Below are positions 1 through 5,877 of a DNA stretch of 6,101 nucleotides, in pieces. The stretch spans positions 1 to 6,101 of the forward strand of contig CAIQLE010000093.1 in assembly GCA_903872555.1 (NCBI GenBank). The letters run 5' to 3'. A model generated the notes under the pieces. The model was not told where the DNA came from, ran no database searches, and worked only from the letters and a program-made list of their open reading frames with translations. Both the position numbers and the translations under genes were made by a program. Source of the DNA: an uncultured bacterium (GTDB taxonomy: Bacteria > Pseudomonadota > Gammaproteobacteria > Burkholderiales > Burkholderiaceae_D). The first letter of the stretch is position 1. Each line of letters starts with the position of its first letter.

Positions 1-884
1 CGATTGCAGGGACCATGCCCTTTTAATACAGCATGAAATTCCGACCAGTCGATGGCACCAAACTCATAGTGGCCGCTGGCCTCATTCCATTTCAGATCCG
101 GATCAGGAATGGTGAGCCCTAAATATTCTGCCTGCGGCACGGTCTGATCCACCATACGCTGCCTGAGTTCATCATTAGAAAAGAGTTTGATCTTCCAGCG
201 TGCGGACTGTGCGCTGTTGACCGACTCGGTATCCGGCGGACCAAACATCATCAGTGCCGGCCACCACCAGCGATTTAAGGAATCCTGTGCCATCTGTTTT
301 TGTTCAGGCGTACCTTTGCAGAGCGACATCAGCACATCAAAGCCCTGACGCGCATGAAAGGCTTCTTCTTTACAGACACGGATCATGGCGCGCGCATAAG
401 GGCCATAAGAACAACGGCAAAGAGGAATCTGATTGATGATGGCCGCACCATCGACCAACCAGCCTATCATGCCCATGTCAGCCCAGTTCAGGGTAGGGTA
501 ATTAAAAATGCTGGAATACTTGGCCTTGCCCGACAGCAGATCGGCCGTCATCTGATCGCGCGACACACCCAGTGTTTCGGCAGCGCTGTAAAGATAGAGA
601 CCATGACCGGCCTCATCCTGAATCTTGGCCAGCAAGATGGATTTGCGCTTGAGCGTAGGCGCACGCGTAACCCAGTTGCCTTCCGGTAGCTGACCGACAA
701 TTTCGGAATGCGCATGCTGGGAAATCTGGCGTATCAGGGTCTTGCGGTAGCCCTCCGTCATCCAGTCCTTGGGCTCAATCTTGATGCCTTCATCGATGCG
801 GCGCTGAAACACCTGCTCTTCAGGGCTGAGTTCTTCAACGGCACGCAGATGTGCGGCGCCGGTATCGACCATTTGTGCATACAT
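1..884 (-). CDS. paaA: 1,2-phenylacetyl-CoA epoxidase catalytic subunit A (3' end cut by window edge)
   Basis: PaaA is the diiron subunit of the PaaABCE monooxygenase, which epoxidises the aromatic ring of phenylacetyl-CoA in the cytoplasm, an early step of aerobic phenylacetate breakdown. The reverse strand is open from ATG 884-882 to base 1, giving 294 residues. The family is about 310-335 residues, so only the last few dozen are missing. Visible iron-ligand motifs are Glu61 (HSEIVG), Glu91-His94 (DEAGHG), Asp145 and Glu174-His177 (EEAFHARQG). Their spacing agrees with the E. coli ligand set as I recall it, with a uniform offset of 19. The offset reflects a longer N-terminus, which I associate with beta-proteobacterial members. 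A tryptophan run followed by [10 protein letters not shown] (about 206-218) is also typical. An AGGAGA Shine-Dalgarno at 896-891 supports Met1 over Met5. The gene diverges from paaX across a shared operator. Further paa genes would be expected to the left, outside the window. Confidence 0.96.
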   Translation of the reverse strand, partial: MYAQMVDTGAAHLRAVEELSPEEQVFQRRIDEGIKIEPKDWMTEGYRKTLIRQISQHAHSEIVGQLPEGNWVTRAPTLKRKSILLAKIQDEAGHGLYLYSAAETLGVSRDQMTADLLSGKAKYSSIFNYPTLNWADMGMIGWLVDGAAIINQIPLCRCSYGPYARAMIRVCKEEAFHARQGFDVLMSLCKGTPEQKQMAQDSLNRWWWPALMMFGPPDTESVNSAQSARWKIKLFSNDELRQRMVDQTVPQAEYLGLTIPDPDLKWNEASGHYEFGAIDWSEFHAVLKGHGPCN

Positions 885-919
885 GGGCGGTCTCCTGAGT
901 ATTTATTACGTATAGGATT

Positions 920-948
920 ATGATACGACAAATTTCAACTTGCGTGAA
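920..948 (-). promoter_or_regulatory. Candidate sigma-70 promoter of paaA
   Basis: On the minus strand TTCACG (948-943) and TATCAT (925-920) are separated by 17 bp, matching the -35 and -10 consensus at about 4/6 and 5/6. The -10 lies inside the left operator half-site, so a bound repressor would block polymerase. The predicted leader is about 28 nt and carries the AGGAGA ribosome site. An alternative pair is TTGAAA (938-933) with TATACG (914-909) at 18-bp spacing. Confidence 0.5.
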
Positions 949-960
949 AATCCGTATCAT
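934..960 (+). promoter_or_regulatory. Weak candidate promoter of paaX
   Basis: TATCAT at 955-960 is a 5/6 match to a -10 hexamer and is the right arm of the operator. The upstream partner is poor: TTCAAC at 934-939 sits only 15 bp away. A start near 967 would leave a leader of roughly ten bases before the paaX ATG. The overlap with the operator suggests autoregulation. Confidence 0.35.
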
Positions 961-975
961 TTAAAAATAGCGCTT

Positions 976-1908
976 ATGCCCGCCTCCCCTCTCAAGCGTT
1001 GGATAGCCCGCTCGCTGCGACAAGACCCGCCACGCGCCAAGTCACTGGTGATGACCGTCTTCGGCGATGCCATCGCACCATATGGCGGTTCAGCATGGCT
1101 GGGCAGCCTGATTGCCTTATTGACACCTTTGGATGTGAGCGAGCGGCTAGTCAGAACCAGTGTGTTCCGTCTGGTTGAAGAAGGCTGGCTGGAAGCCAGC
1201 CGCAGTGGCAGACGCAGCCAATATAGTCTCAGCGAACTGGCGGAACAGCGCTTCATGCGCGCCCATCAGCGCGTCTATGCGCCCGTGCCTTCGCGCTGGG
1301 ATCAGGAATGGCTGTGGCTGAACTGCGATGCGGCTGCTTTTACGCGCACAGAAAAATTGCGCCTGAAAAAAGCACTCATGTGGGAAGGCTTTGCAGAAAT
1401 TGCCGCGGGCACCTATGCCTATCCGGGCGTGCTGGATGCCGAAGCCAGACTCATGCTGAAGGACGTGCTGGAACGGTCGGACGCCGCAGCTAAAGTATTT
1501 GTGATTGCAGGCAAAGAAAGCGCCGTGCCGGGCACACTCATGCTGGCCGATCGCATAGAAGATGTCTGGCCTCTGAAAGAAGTCAGAAAAAACTACCGTC
1601 TGTTCATCAAACAACATGAACCTTTGCTGGAAATGCTGGAACAAGAAGACATCGATAGCAGCACTGCCTTTTGTATACGCACGCTGCTGATTCACGCCTA
1701 CAGGCGAGTCCAATTACATGACCCGCAATTGCCCGCAGAATTACTGGGAGCTGACTGGCCCGGCAATGTGGCGCATGTTTTGTGCCGTGACATCTATCAG
1801 CACATCACACAACAGGCCGAACGCCATATCAGCAGCACGCTGGCAGCAGAACAAGAGGACGTGCCAATACGGACACTCGCTCTGTCGCAGCGATTCAGCA
1901 AGCGTTGA
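976..1908 (+). CDS. paaX: Phenylacetic acid degradation repressor PaaX
   Basis: PaaX is a cytoplasmic GntR-like winged-helix repressor of phenylacetate genes, released from DNA by phenylacetyl-CoA in characterised members. Starting at ATG 976 the protein has 310 residues, the normal family size. The N-terminal winged helix covers about residues 20-90, with the recognition-helix region RLVRTSVFRLVEEGWL at 57-72 and a basic wing SRSGRRSQYSL near 75-85. The central and C-terminal PaaX domains follow. They include IRTLLIHAYRRVQLHDPQLP at 234-253, then a DWPG turn at 260-263 that is characteristic of the family. A TTG at 940 in the same frame would add 12 residues but sits in the operator centre and has no ribosome site. 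ATG 976 also lacks a convincing Shine-Dalgarno (the upstream bases read TTAAAAATAGCGCTT), so translation may be weak, as suits a repressor. Divergent orientation to paaA fits local regulation. Confidence 0.94.
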   Translation: MPASPLKRWIARSLRQDPPRAKSLVMTVFGDAIAPYGGSAWLGSLIALLTPLDVSERLVRTSVFRLVEEGWLEASRSGRRSQYSLSELAEQRFMRAHQRVYAPVPSRWDQEWLWLNCDAAAFTRTEKLRLKKALMWEGFAEIAAGTYAYPGVLDAEARLMLKDVLERSDAAAKVFVIAGKESAVPGTLMLADRIEDVWPLKEVRKNYRLFIKQHEPLLEMLEQEDIDSSTAFCIRTLLIHAYRRVQLHDPQLPAELLGADWPGNVAHVLCRDIYQHITQQAERHISSTLAAEQEDVPIRTLALSQRFSKR

Positions 1909-1914
1909 ATCGCT
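1889..1914. repeat. Stem-loop spanning the paaX stop codon
   Basis: Bases 1889-1899 pair with 1904-1914 (11 bp including one G-T pair) around an AAGC tetraloop. After one mismatch, 1884-1887 can pair with 1916-1919. The paaX stop TGA (1906-1908) lies in the right arm. No T-run follows, so it is not a classical intrinsic terminator. It might stabilise the paaX mRNA 3' end or aid termination by another route. Confidence 0.45.
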
Positions 1915-2038
1915 ACGGCGATGTTTCGATAATTCGATAAGTTGTTGGGTGGATGAATCGTTAAGCCGATGAGCCGTAAAGCCTTTGAGTCTTTGAGTTT
2001 TTGATCCTACGAGTCGCCAAAGCTTCAGACTGCAATAT
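1909..2038. other. Convergent intergenic spacer with two short tandem duplications
   Basis: The gap between the convergent paaX and RidA-family genes holds no coding region I can support. It contains a perfect tandem of TTCGATAA (1925-1932, 1933-1940) and a perfect tandem of CTTTGAGT (1983-1990, 1991-1998), the latter followed by a T-rich tail. I could not find a stem next to a T-run that would act as a rho-independent terminator for either gene. Confidence 0.5.
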
Positions 2039-2497
2039 TCAGCTCAGCTCGGCCACCATTTCAATTTCCACACAACTGCCCAAAGGCAGCTGCGCCACGC
2101 CAAAGGCTGAACGCGCATGCTTGCCTGCATCGCCAAACACTTCAGCCAGTAATTCCGAGGCACCATTCGTCACCAGATGATGCTCAGTAAAATCTGCCGT
2201 TGAATTCACCAGACTCACCAGCTTAACGATGCGCTTCACACGCGACAGATCACCTTCACAAGCTGCATTCAGCGTCGCCATCAGATCAATCGCGACACCG
2301 CGTGCTGCCTCCCTGCCCTGCTCGGTCGTCATGTCCCGTCCCAGCTGGCCTACCCAGGGCTTGCCGTCTTTTTTGGCGATATGGCCCGACACATACAGGG
2401 TATTCCCCGTGCGGACATACATCACATAGGCAGCGGCCGGGGTGGCGACGGCCGGCAGGCTGATGTTCAAGGCTTGCAGTTTCTGGGTGATGGACAT
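2039..2497 (-). CDS. RidA/YjgF/YER057c/UK114 family protein
   Basis: This family contains small cytoplasmic trimeric proteins. Archetypal RidA hydrolyses reactive enamine/imine intermediates made by PLP enzymes such as threonine dehydratase. The 152-residue product belongs to a longer branch than the roughly 128-residue archetype. Recognisable parts are the N-terminal strand region NTLYVSGHIAKKDGKPWVGQ (32-51) and the C-terminal signature ARSAFGVAQLPLGSCVEIE (128-146). Arg129 aligns with the substrate-carboxylate-binding Arg105 of E. coli RidA and Glu144 with its Glu120, so the deaminase pocket may be intact. Paralogs of this branch often have unassigned substrates, so no gene symbol is given. 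ATG 2497-2495 is chosen because AGGAG lies six bases upstream. An upstream ATG at 2617 would add 40 residues that do not look like RidA sequence and would run through the htpG promoter region. It converges on paaX and diverges from htpG. Confidence 0.93.
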   Translation of the reverse strand: MSITQKLQALNISLPAVATPAAAYVMYVRTGNTLYVSGHIAKKDGKPWVGQLGRDMTTEQGREAARGVAIDLMATLNAACEGDLSRVKRIVKLVSLVNSTADFTEHHLVTNGASELLAEVFGDAGKHARSAFGVAQLPLGSCVEIEMVAELS

Positions 2498-2544
2498 GAA
2501 AAACTCCTGAAATCGGGTAAACGGCGGGTTCGATGAGAGCGCGA

Positions 2545-2575
2545 ATTTTACCAAGCCTGCTCTTGAAAATTTCAA
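2545..2575 (-). promoter_or_regulatory. Weak candidate promoter of the RidA-family gene
   Basis: On the minus strand TTGAAA (2575-2570) and TAAAAT (2550-2545) each match the sigma-70 hexamers at 5/6, but the spacing of 19 bp is long. The -35 is the mirror arm of the palindrome TTGAAA-A-TTTCAA (2563-2575) whose other arm serves the htpG promoter candidate. Confidence 0.35.
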
Positions 2576-2588
2576 AAACATCCCAAAG
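2562..2588 (+). promoter_or_regulatory. Candidate sigma-32 heat-shock promoter of htpG
   Basis: CTTGAAA at 2562-2568 matches the sigma-32 -35 consensus exactly. After 12 bp, TCCCAAAG at 2581-2588 partly matches CCCCATNT. The predicted start, near 2595, gives a leader of about 40 bases to the htpG ATG at 2638. htpG is a sigma-32 gene in E. coli, so context agrees. The -10 match is only moderate. Confidence 0.6.
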
Positions 2589-2637
2589 TGTCGGCAAATT
2601 AGGTAATTTTCTGGCAATTTCGATTATTGAGGACAAC

Positions 2638-4551
2638 ATGAGCACGAACGAAAAGCAAACTCTGGGCTTTCAGGCTGAAGTCAAACAACTGCTGCAGCTG
2701 ATGATTCACTCTCTGTATTCCAATAAAGAGATCTTCCTGCGTGAACTGATCTCGAATGCCTCGGATGCTGCTGACAAGCTGCGCTTTGAAGCCATCAACA
2801 ACGATGCCTTGTTTGAAGGCGACAGCGAGCTGAGCATTCAAGTCGATTTCGACAAAGAAGCCCGCACCATCAGTATTAGCGATAACGGTATCGGCCTGTC
2901 GCAGCAGGAAGCGATTGAGCATCTGGGCACGATCGCCAAGTCCGGCACCAAGGAATTTTTCTCTCGGCTCTCAGGCGACCAGCAAAAAGATGCAGCACTG
3001 ATAGGCCAGTTTGGCGTGGGCTTCTATTCCGGCTTTATCGTGGCAGACAAGATCACGGTGGAATCACGTCGCGCCGGTTTGCCTGCTGAACAGGGCATGC
3101 GCTGGGAATCCGCCGGCGAAGGCGAATTCAGCATAGAAGCCATCCACCAGTCCAAGCGCGGCACGCGCATCACCCTGCATCTGCGCGAAGGCGAAGATGA
3201 ATTATTGTCTGCGCGCCAGTTGCGCTCCATCATCCGTAAATACTCTGACCATATCTCCCTGCCCATACGTATGCAGAAAGAAGAGTGGGATGAAGAGAAA
3301 AAAGCTACTGTCCTGCGCGATGAACTGGAAACCGTGAATCAGGCCAGTGCCTTGTGGGCCCGCAGCAAATCAGACGTGAGTCAGGAACAATACATCGAGT
3401 TTTACAAGCATGTATCGCATGATTATCAAGACCCCCTCACCTGGACCCATAACCGGGTCGAAGGCCGCAGCGAATATACGCAACTGTTGTACATCCCTGC
3501 GCAAGCCCCTTTCGATATGTGGGACCGTAACAAGCGGGGTGGCATCAAGCTGTATGTGAAACGCGTCTTCATCATGGAAGATGCCGAACAGCTGATGCCG
3601 GTGTATCTGCGCTTTGTGAAAGGCGTGATTGACACCAGCGACCTGCCCCTGAATGTTTCGCGTGAAATTTTGCAGGAATCACGCGACGTCAAGGTCATAC
3701 GCGAAGGTTCGACCAAGCGCGTGCTGGGCATGCTGGAAGAACTGGCAAACGCCGATGAGCAGGAAAAGAAAGATAAGTACGCACAATTCTGGTCTGAATT
3801 CGGTCAGGTCCTGAAAGAAGGTATAGGCGAAGATGCAGCCAACAAGGATCGCATTGCCAAGCTGCTGCGCTTTGCCAGCACACACAATGAGAACGATGCG
3901 CAAAATGTCGCGCTGGCTGATTACGTATCGCGCATGAAAGAAGGACAGGACAAGATCTACTATGTGACGGCCGACACCTGGACCGCTGCAAAAAACAGCC
4001 CGCATCTGGAAATCTTCCGCAAAAAAGGCATCGAAGTCTTGCTCATGACTGAGCGTGTGGATGAATGGATGATGTCCTTCCTCGATAGTTTCGATACCAA
4101 GCCTTTAGAATCTGTGGCCAAGGGCGATCTGGATCTGGGCAAGCTCGAAGACGACAGCGAGAAAAAACAGAAAGAAGAAACTGAGGCTGAATTCAAGGAA
4201 CTGGTCGACAAAATGTCGGCAGCGCTGGCCGACAAAGCCAGAGAAGTGCGCGTGACTTTTCGTCTGACCGACTCACCGGCCTGTCTGGTAGCGGGCGAAC
4301 ATGAAATATCCGGCCATCTGCTGCGCATGCTGAAGGCCGCCGGACAAAGCGCGCCGGACAGCAAGCCCATACTTGAAATCAATCCGCATCATCCTCTGGT
4401 GCAGCGCCTGAAATATGAAGAAGCTAAGTTCGACGACTGGAGCAGCATACTGTTTGATCAGGCCATGCTGGCTGAAGGTGGGCAACTGGCCGATCCGGCC
4501 GGCTTTGTCAAAAAACTCAACGATATGCTCTTAGGCATGAGCACAAAATAA
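2638..4551 (+). CDS. htpG: Molecular chaperone HtpG (bacterial Hsp90)
   Basis: HtpG is a cytosolic homodimeric ATP-dependent chaperone that remodels late folding intermediates together with the DnaK system. The product is 637 residues, against 624 in E. coli, so it is full length. The N-terminal GHKL ATPase domain (about 1-235) shows Glu36 in [16 protein letters not shown] (35-50), the nucleotide motif DNGIG (82-86), [11 protein letters not shown] (97-107) and the lid/glycine motif [11 protein letters not shown] (123-133). The middle domain carries LNVSREILQ (338-346) with Arg342, the probable gamma-phosphate-contacting arginine. The C-terminal dimerisation domain runs from about 515 and, as usual for bacteria, has no MEEVD tail. 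ATG 2638 is preceded by a GAGG ribosome site five bases upstream. An in-frame ATG at 2533 would add 35 residues encoded by the promoter region and is rejected. A sigma-32-like promoter lies just upstream. arsC and arsH follow on the same strand after 45 bp, so read-through is possible. Confidence 0.98.
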   Translation: MSTNEKQTLGFQAEVKQLLQLMIHSLYSNKEIFLRELISNASDAADKLRFEAINNDALFEGDSELSIQVDFDKEARTISISDNGIGLSQQEAIEHLGTIAKSGTKEFFSRLSGDQQKDAALIGQFGVGFYSGFIVADKITVESRRAGLPAEQGMRWESAGEGEFSIEAIHQSKRGTRITLHLREGEDELLSARQLRSIIRKYSDHISLPIRMQKEEWDEEKKATVLRDELETVNQASALWARSKSDVSQEQYIEFYKHVSHDYQDPLTWTHNRVEGRSEYTQLLYIPAQAPFDMWDRNKRGGIKLYVKRVFIMEDAEQLMPVYLRFVKGVIDTSDLPLNVSREILQESRDVKVIREGSTKRVLGMLEELANADEQEKKDKYAQFWSEFGQVLKEGIGEDAANKDRIAKLLRFASTHNENDAQNVALADYVSRMKEGQDKIYYVTADTWTAAKNSPHLEIFRKKGIEVLLMTERVDEWMMSFLDSFDTKPLESVAKGDLDLGKLEDDSEKKQKEETEAEFKELVDKMSAALADKAREVRVTFRLTDSPACLVAGEHEISGHLLRMLKAAGQSAPDSKPILEINPHHPLVQRLKYEEAKFDDWSSILFDQAMLAEGGQLADPAGFVKKLNDMLLGMSTK

Positions 4552-4560
4552 TCCATCCTG

Positions 4561-4580
4561 CTGATGAAGAGGATCATCAG
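4561..4580. repeat. Short stem-loop between htpG and arsC
   Basis: CTGATGA (4561-4567) and TCATCAG (4574-4580) form a perfect 7-bp stem with a 6-base loop, nine bases after the htpG stop. The following bases are C/G/A-rich rather than a T-run, so an intrinsic terminator is unlikely. It may be an mRNA 3'-end or processing structure, or chance. Confidence 0.35.
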
Positions 4581-4596
4581 ATCCCGGAAAGCCTGT

Positions 4597-5019
4597 ATGA
4601 CTGACGTAACGATTTATCACAATCCGAATTGCGGCACTTCGCGCAACACACTGGCGATGATACGCAACGCGGGTATCGAACCCACGGTGATTGAGTACCT
4701 GAAGACGCCCCCTTCGCGCGAGCAACTGCTGGCACTCATCAAGGCCATGGGACAGCCGGTACGCAGCATACTGCGCGAGAAAGGCACGCCTTTTCATGAG
4801 CTTGGTCTGGATGATCCGGCAAAGACAGATGAAGCATTGGTTGATGCCATGATGGCTCATCCCATACTGATGAATCGGCCTATCGTGGTCACGCCGTTGG
4901 GGACACGACTGTGCCGTCCATCGGAAGTGGTACTGGATATTTTGCCGCAGTCACAACGCGGCGCTTTCACCAAAGAAGATGGCGAAGTCGTGATCGACAA
5001 GGATGGACATCGTGTCTGA
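4597..5019 (+). CDS. arsC: Arsenate reductase (glutaredoxin-coupled, ArsC)
   Basis: ArsC reduces arsenate to arsenite in the cytoplasm using glutathione and glutaredoxin. The 140-residue product matches the length of plasmid R773 ArsC (141). The active-site loop [13 protein letters not shown] places the catalytic cysteine at residue 12 and His at 8. The three anion-binding arginines known from R773 ArsC fall at exactly the same positions: Arg60 (SILR), Arg94 (MNRP) and Arg107 (CRPS). The protein should therefore be active, and it is an ArsC proper rather than a Spx or YffB relative. ATG 4597 is chosen because it gives the conserved N-terminus and has GGAAAG five bases upstream. An in-frame ATG at 4564 would add 11 unlike residues. 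The 3' end overlaps arsH by 17 bases, indicating co-transcription and probably translational coupling. No promoter of its own is evident in the 45-bp gap after htpG, and no arsR is present in the window. Confidence 0.95.
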   Translation: MTDVTIYHNPNCGTSRNTLAMIRNAGIEPTVIEYLKTPPSREQLLALIKAMGQPVRSILREKGTPFHELGLDDPAKTDEALVDAMMAHPILMNRPIVVTPLGTRLCRPSEVVLDILPQSQRGAFTKEDGEVVIDKDGHRV

Positions 5020-5734
5020 GTCCATACATGATCTGCCGAATCTGAATGCGAACTGCTATCAGCAGCCTGACAGCGCTCAGCTGTTTGATACGAAAAGAGC
5101 GCAACATCCGCCACGCATACTGATTTTGTATGGCTCATTGCGTGAACGTTCCTTCAGTCGCCTGCTGGCAGAAGAAGCAGCACGTTTACTGCAGGACATG
5201 GGTGCAGAAACACGCATGTTCAATCCTTCAGGTTTGCCCCTGCCCGACGATGCTCCCGAGTCTCATCCCAAGGTGGCTGAACTGCGTGAGTTGTCCAACT
5301 GGGCTGAAGGCATGGTCTGGTCTTCACCGGAACGTCACGGTGCCATGACCGGCATCATGAAATCGCAAATAGACTGGATACCGCTGGCAATCGGCGCCCT
5401 GCGCCCGACTCAGGGCAAAACACTGGCGGTGATGCAGGTGAATGGCGGATCGCAATCATTCAATGCGGTGAACCAGATGCGCATACTCGGACGCTGGATG
5501 CGCATGCTGACCATACCTAATCAATCCTCGGTTGCCATGGCCTACAAAGAATTCGATGAGGCCGGGCGCATGAAGCCTTCCAGCTATTACGACAGGCTGG
5601 TCGACGTGATGGAAGAGTTGATGAAATTCACCCTGCTCACGCGCGATATTTCACCCTATCTGGTGGATCGTTACAGCGAACGCAAAGAAACTCAGGAACA
5701 GTTGTCGCAAAGAGTGGCGCAGGAAAAAATCTGA
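5003..5734 (+). CDS. arsH: Arsenical resistance protein ArsH (NADPH-dependent FMN oxidoreductase)
   Basis: ArsH is a cytoplasmic flavodoxin-fold NADPH:FMN oxidoreductase found in arsenic operons. Characterised members oxidise trivalent organoarsenicals such as methylarsenite to the less toxic pentavalent forms, and some also reduce quinones or metals. The 243-residue product has the usual length. FMN-binding loops are visible as [10 protein letters not shown] (44-53), the [10 protein letters not shown] stretch (108-117) and [12 protein letters not shown] (147-158). The family's C-terminal block [20 protein letters not shown] (185-204) and a DRYSERKE tail are present. The start is uncertain between ATG 5003, giving a 17-base overlap with arsC, and GTG 5012, giving an 8-base overlap. 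The second is better spaced from AAGGA at 4999-5003 and would shorten the protein by three residues. No arsenite efflux gene accompanies the pair inside the window. Confidence 0.95.
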   Translation: MDIVSESIHDLPNLNANCYQQPDSAQLFDTKRAQHPPRILILYGSLRERSFSRLLAEEAARLLQDMGAETRMFNPSGLPLPDDAPESHPKVAELRELSNWAEGMVWSSPERHGAMTGIMKSQIDWIPLAIGALRPTQGKTLAVMQVNGGSQSFNAVNQMRILGRWMRMLTIPNQSSVAMAYKEFDEAGRMKPSSYYDRLVDVMEELMKFTLLTRDISPYLVDRYSERKETQEQLSQRVAQEKI

Positions 5735-5844
5735 GGCTATACCAGAAATCTACGTATAGGCTGGACTCTGTTTTTAGCTTACCTGTAGCTGAGAGTTAGC
5801 TAGTGCTTATGTGTACCGGAACTATCGCAAGAGTCGCGTGACTG
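5735..5844. other. AT-richer spacer after arsH
   Basis: No coding region or clear terminator is seen. There are three TAGCT-type words (around 5775-5800) and a weak pairing of ACTCT (5765-5769) with AGAGT (5792-5796), but no stem followed by a T-run. The drop in GC content compared with the arsH side begins here and continues to the window end. Confidence 0.4.
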
Positions 5845-5872
5845 ACCTTCCTTAATACTTATTAAGGAAGGT
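5845..5872. promoter_or_regulatory. Perfect 12-bp inverted repeat masking a ribosome binding site
   Basis: Bases 5845-5856 are the exact reverse complement of 5861-5872, around the 4-base loop ACTT. The right arm contains AAGGAAGG (5864-5871), a strong Shine-Dalgarno six bases before the ATG at 5878. In RNA the hairpin would pair the entire ribosome site with its left-arm complement. As DNA it could equally be a dimeric-regulator operator. No T-run follows, so it is not an arsH terminator in the forward direction. The palindrome is observed; its role is inferred. Confidence 0.75.
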
Positions 5873-5877
5873 TGATC

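Larger units (their letters stand above)
920..960. promoter_or_regulatory. Candidate PaaX operator between paaA and paaX
   Basis: ATGATACG (920-927) and CGTATCAT (953-960) form a perfect 8-bp inverted repeat centred on position 940. Written as hexamers it is TGATAC-N27-GTATCA, matching in layout and spacing the TGATTC-N27-GAATCA operator recalled for E. coli PaaX. It lies in the short gap between the target gene and the repressor gene. A third partial half-site, CGTAT, is at 909-913. Binding of PaaX here is inferred from pattern and context. Confidence 0.75.

Noticed and set aside
254..923. Three forward-strand open frames (254-436, 300-689, 708-923)
   Set aside because: They are antisense shadows of paaA, whose reverse-strand translation is unmistakable and continuous from 884 to the window edge. 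Their own translations resemble nothing.
940..975. Extended paaX start at TTG 940
   Set aside because: It lies in the centre of the operator and downstream of no ribosome site. Dropping it leaves a protein of typical PaaX length starting with ATG.
957..1713. Reverse-strand open frames within paaX, the longest being 188 codons
   Set aside because: They overlap paaX fully. PaaX has family motifs throughout, and the antisense products have low-complexity Cys/Phe/His-rich composition typical of shadows.
2498..2617. 40-residue N-terminal extension of the RidA-family protein
   Set aside because: No RidA member begins this way as far as I know, and a clear AGGAG sits before the internal ATG at 2497.
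2533..2637. 35-residue N-terminal extension of HtpG from ATG 2533
   Set aside because: It would be encoded by the promoter region, and HtpG proteins normally begin close to the residue specified by ATG 2638, which has its own GAGG site.
2599..4485. Multiple reverse-strand open frames within htpG, up to 140 codons
   Set aside because: They are antisense shadows; the GC-skewed codon structure of htpG alone explains them.
4561..4580. Intrinsic terminator between htpG and arsC
   Set aside because: The 7-bp stem is real but no T-run follows it, so termination here cannot be claimed.
5751..5760. TACGTATAGG shared between 907-916 and 5751-5760
   Set aside because: Several shared 10-mers are expected by chance in a 6-kb window, and the second copy has no inverted half-site beside it.
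5818..5845. Possible hrp-box-like promoter GGAACT-N15-TGACTGA before the unknown gene
   Set aside because: The first block fits GGAACC well, but the second matches CCACNNA only at A, C and the final A. A start about 5 bases downstream would also fall within the left hairpin arm. Too weak to claim a type III regulon.
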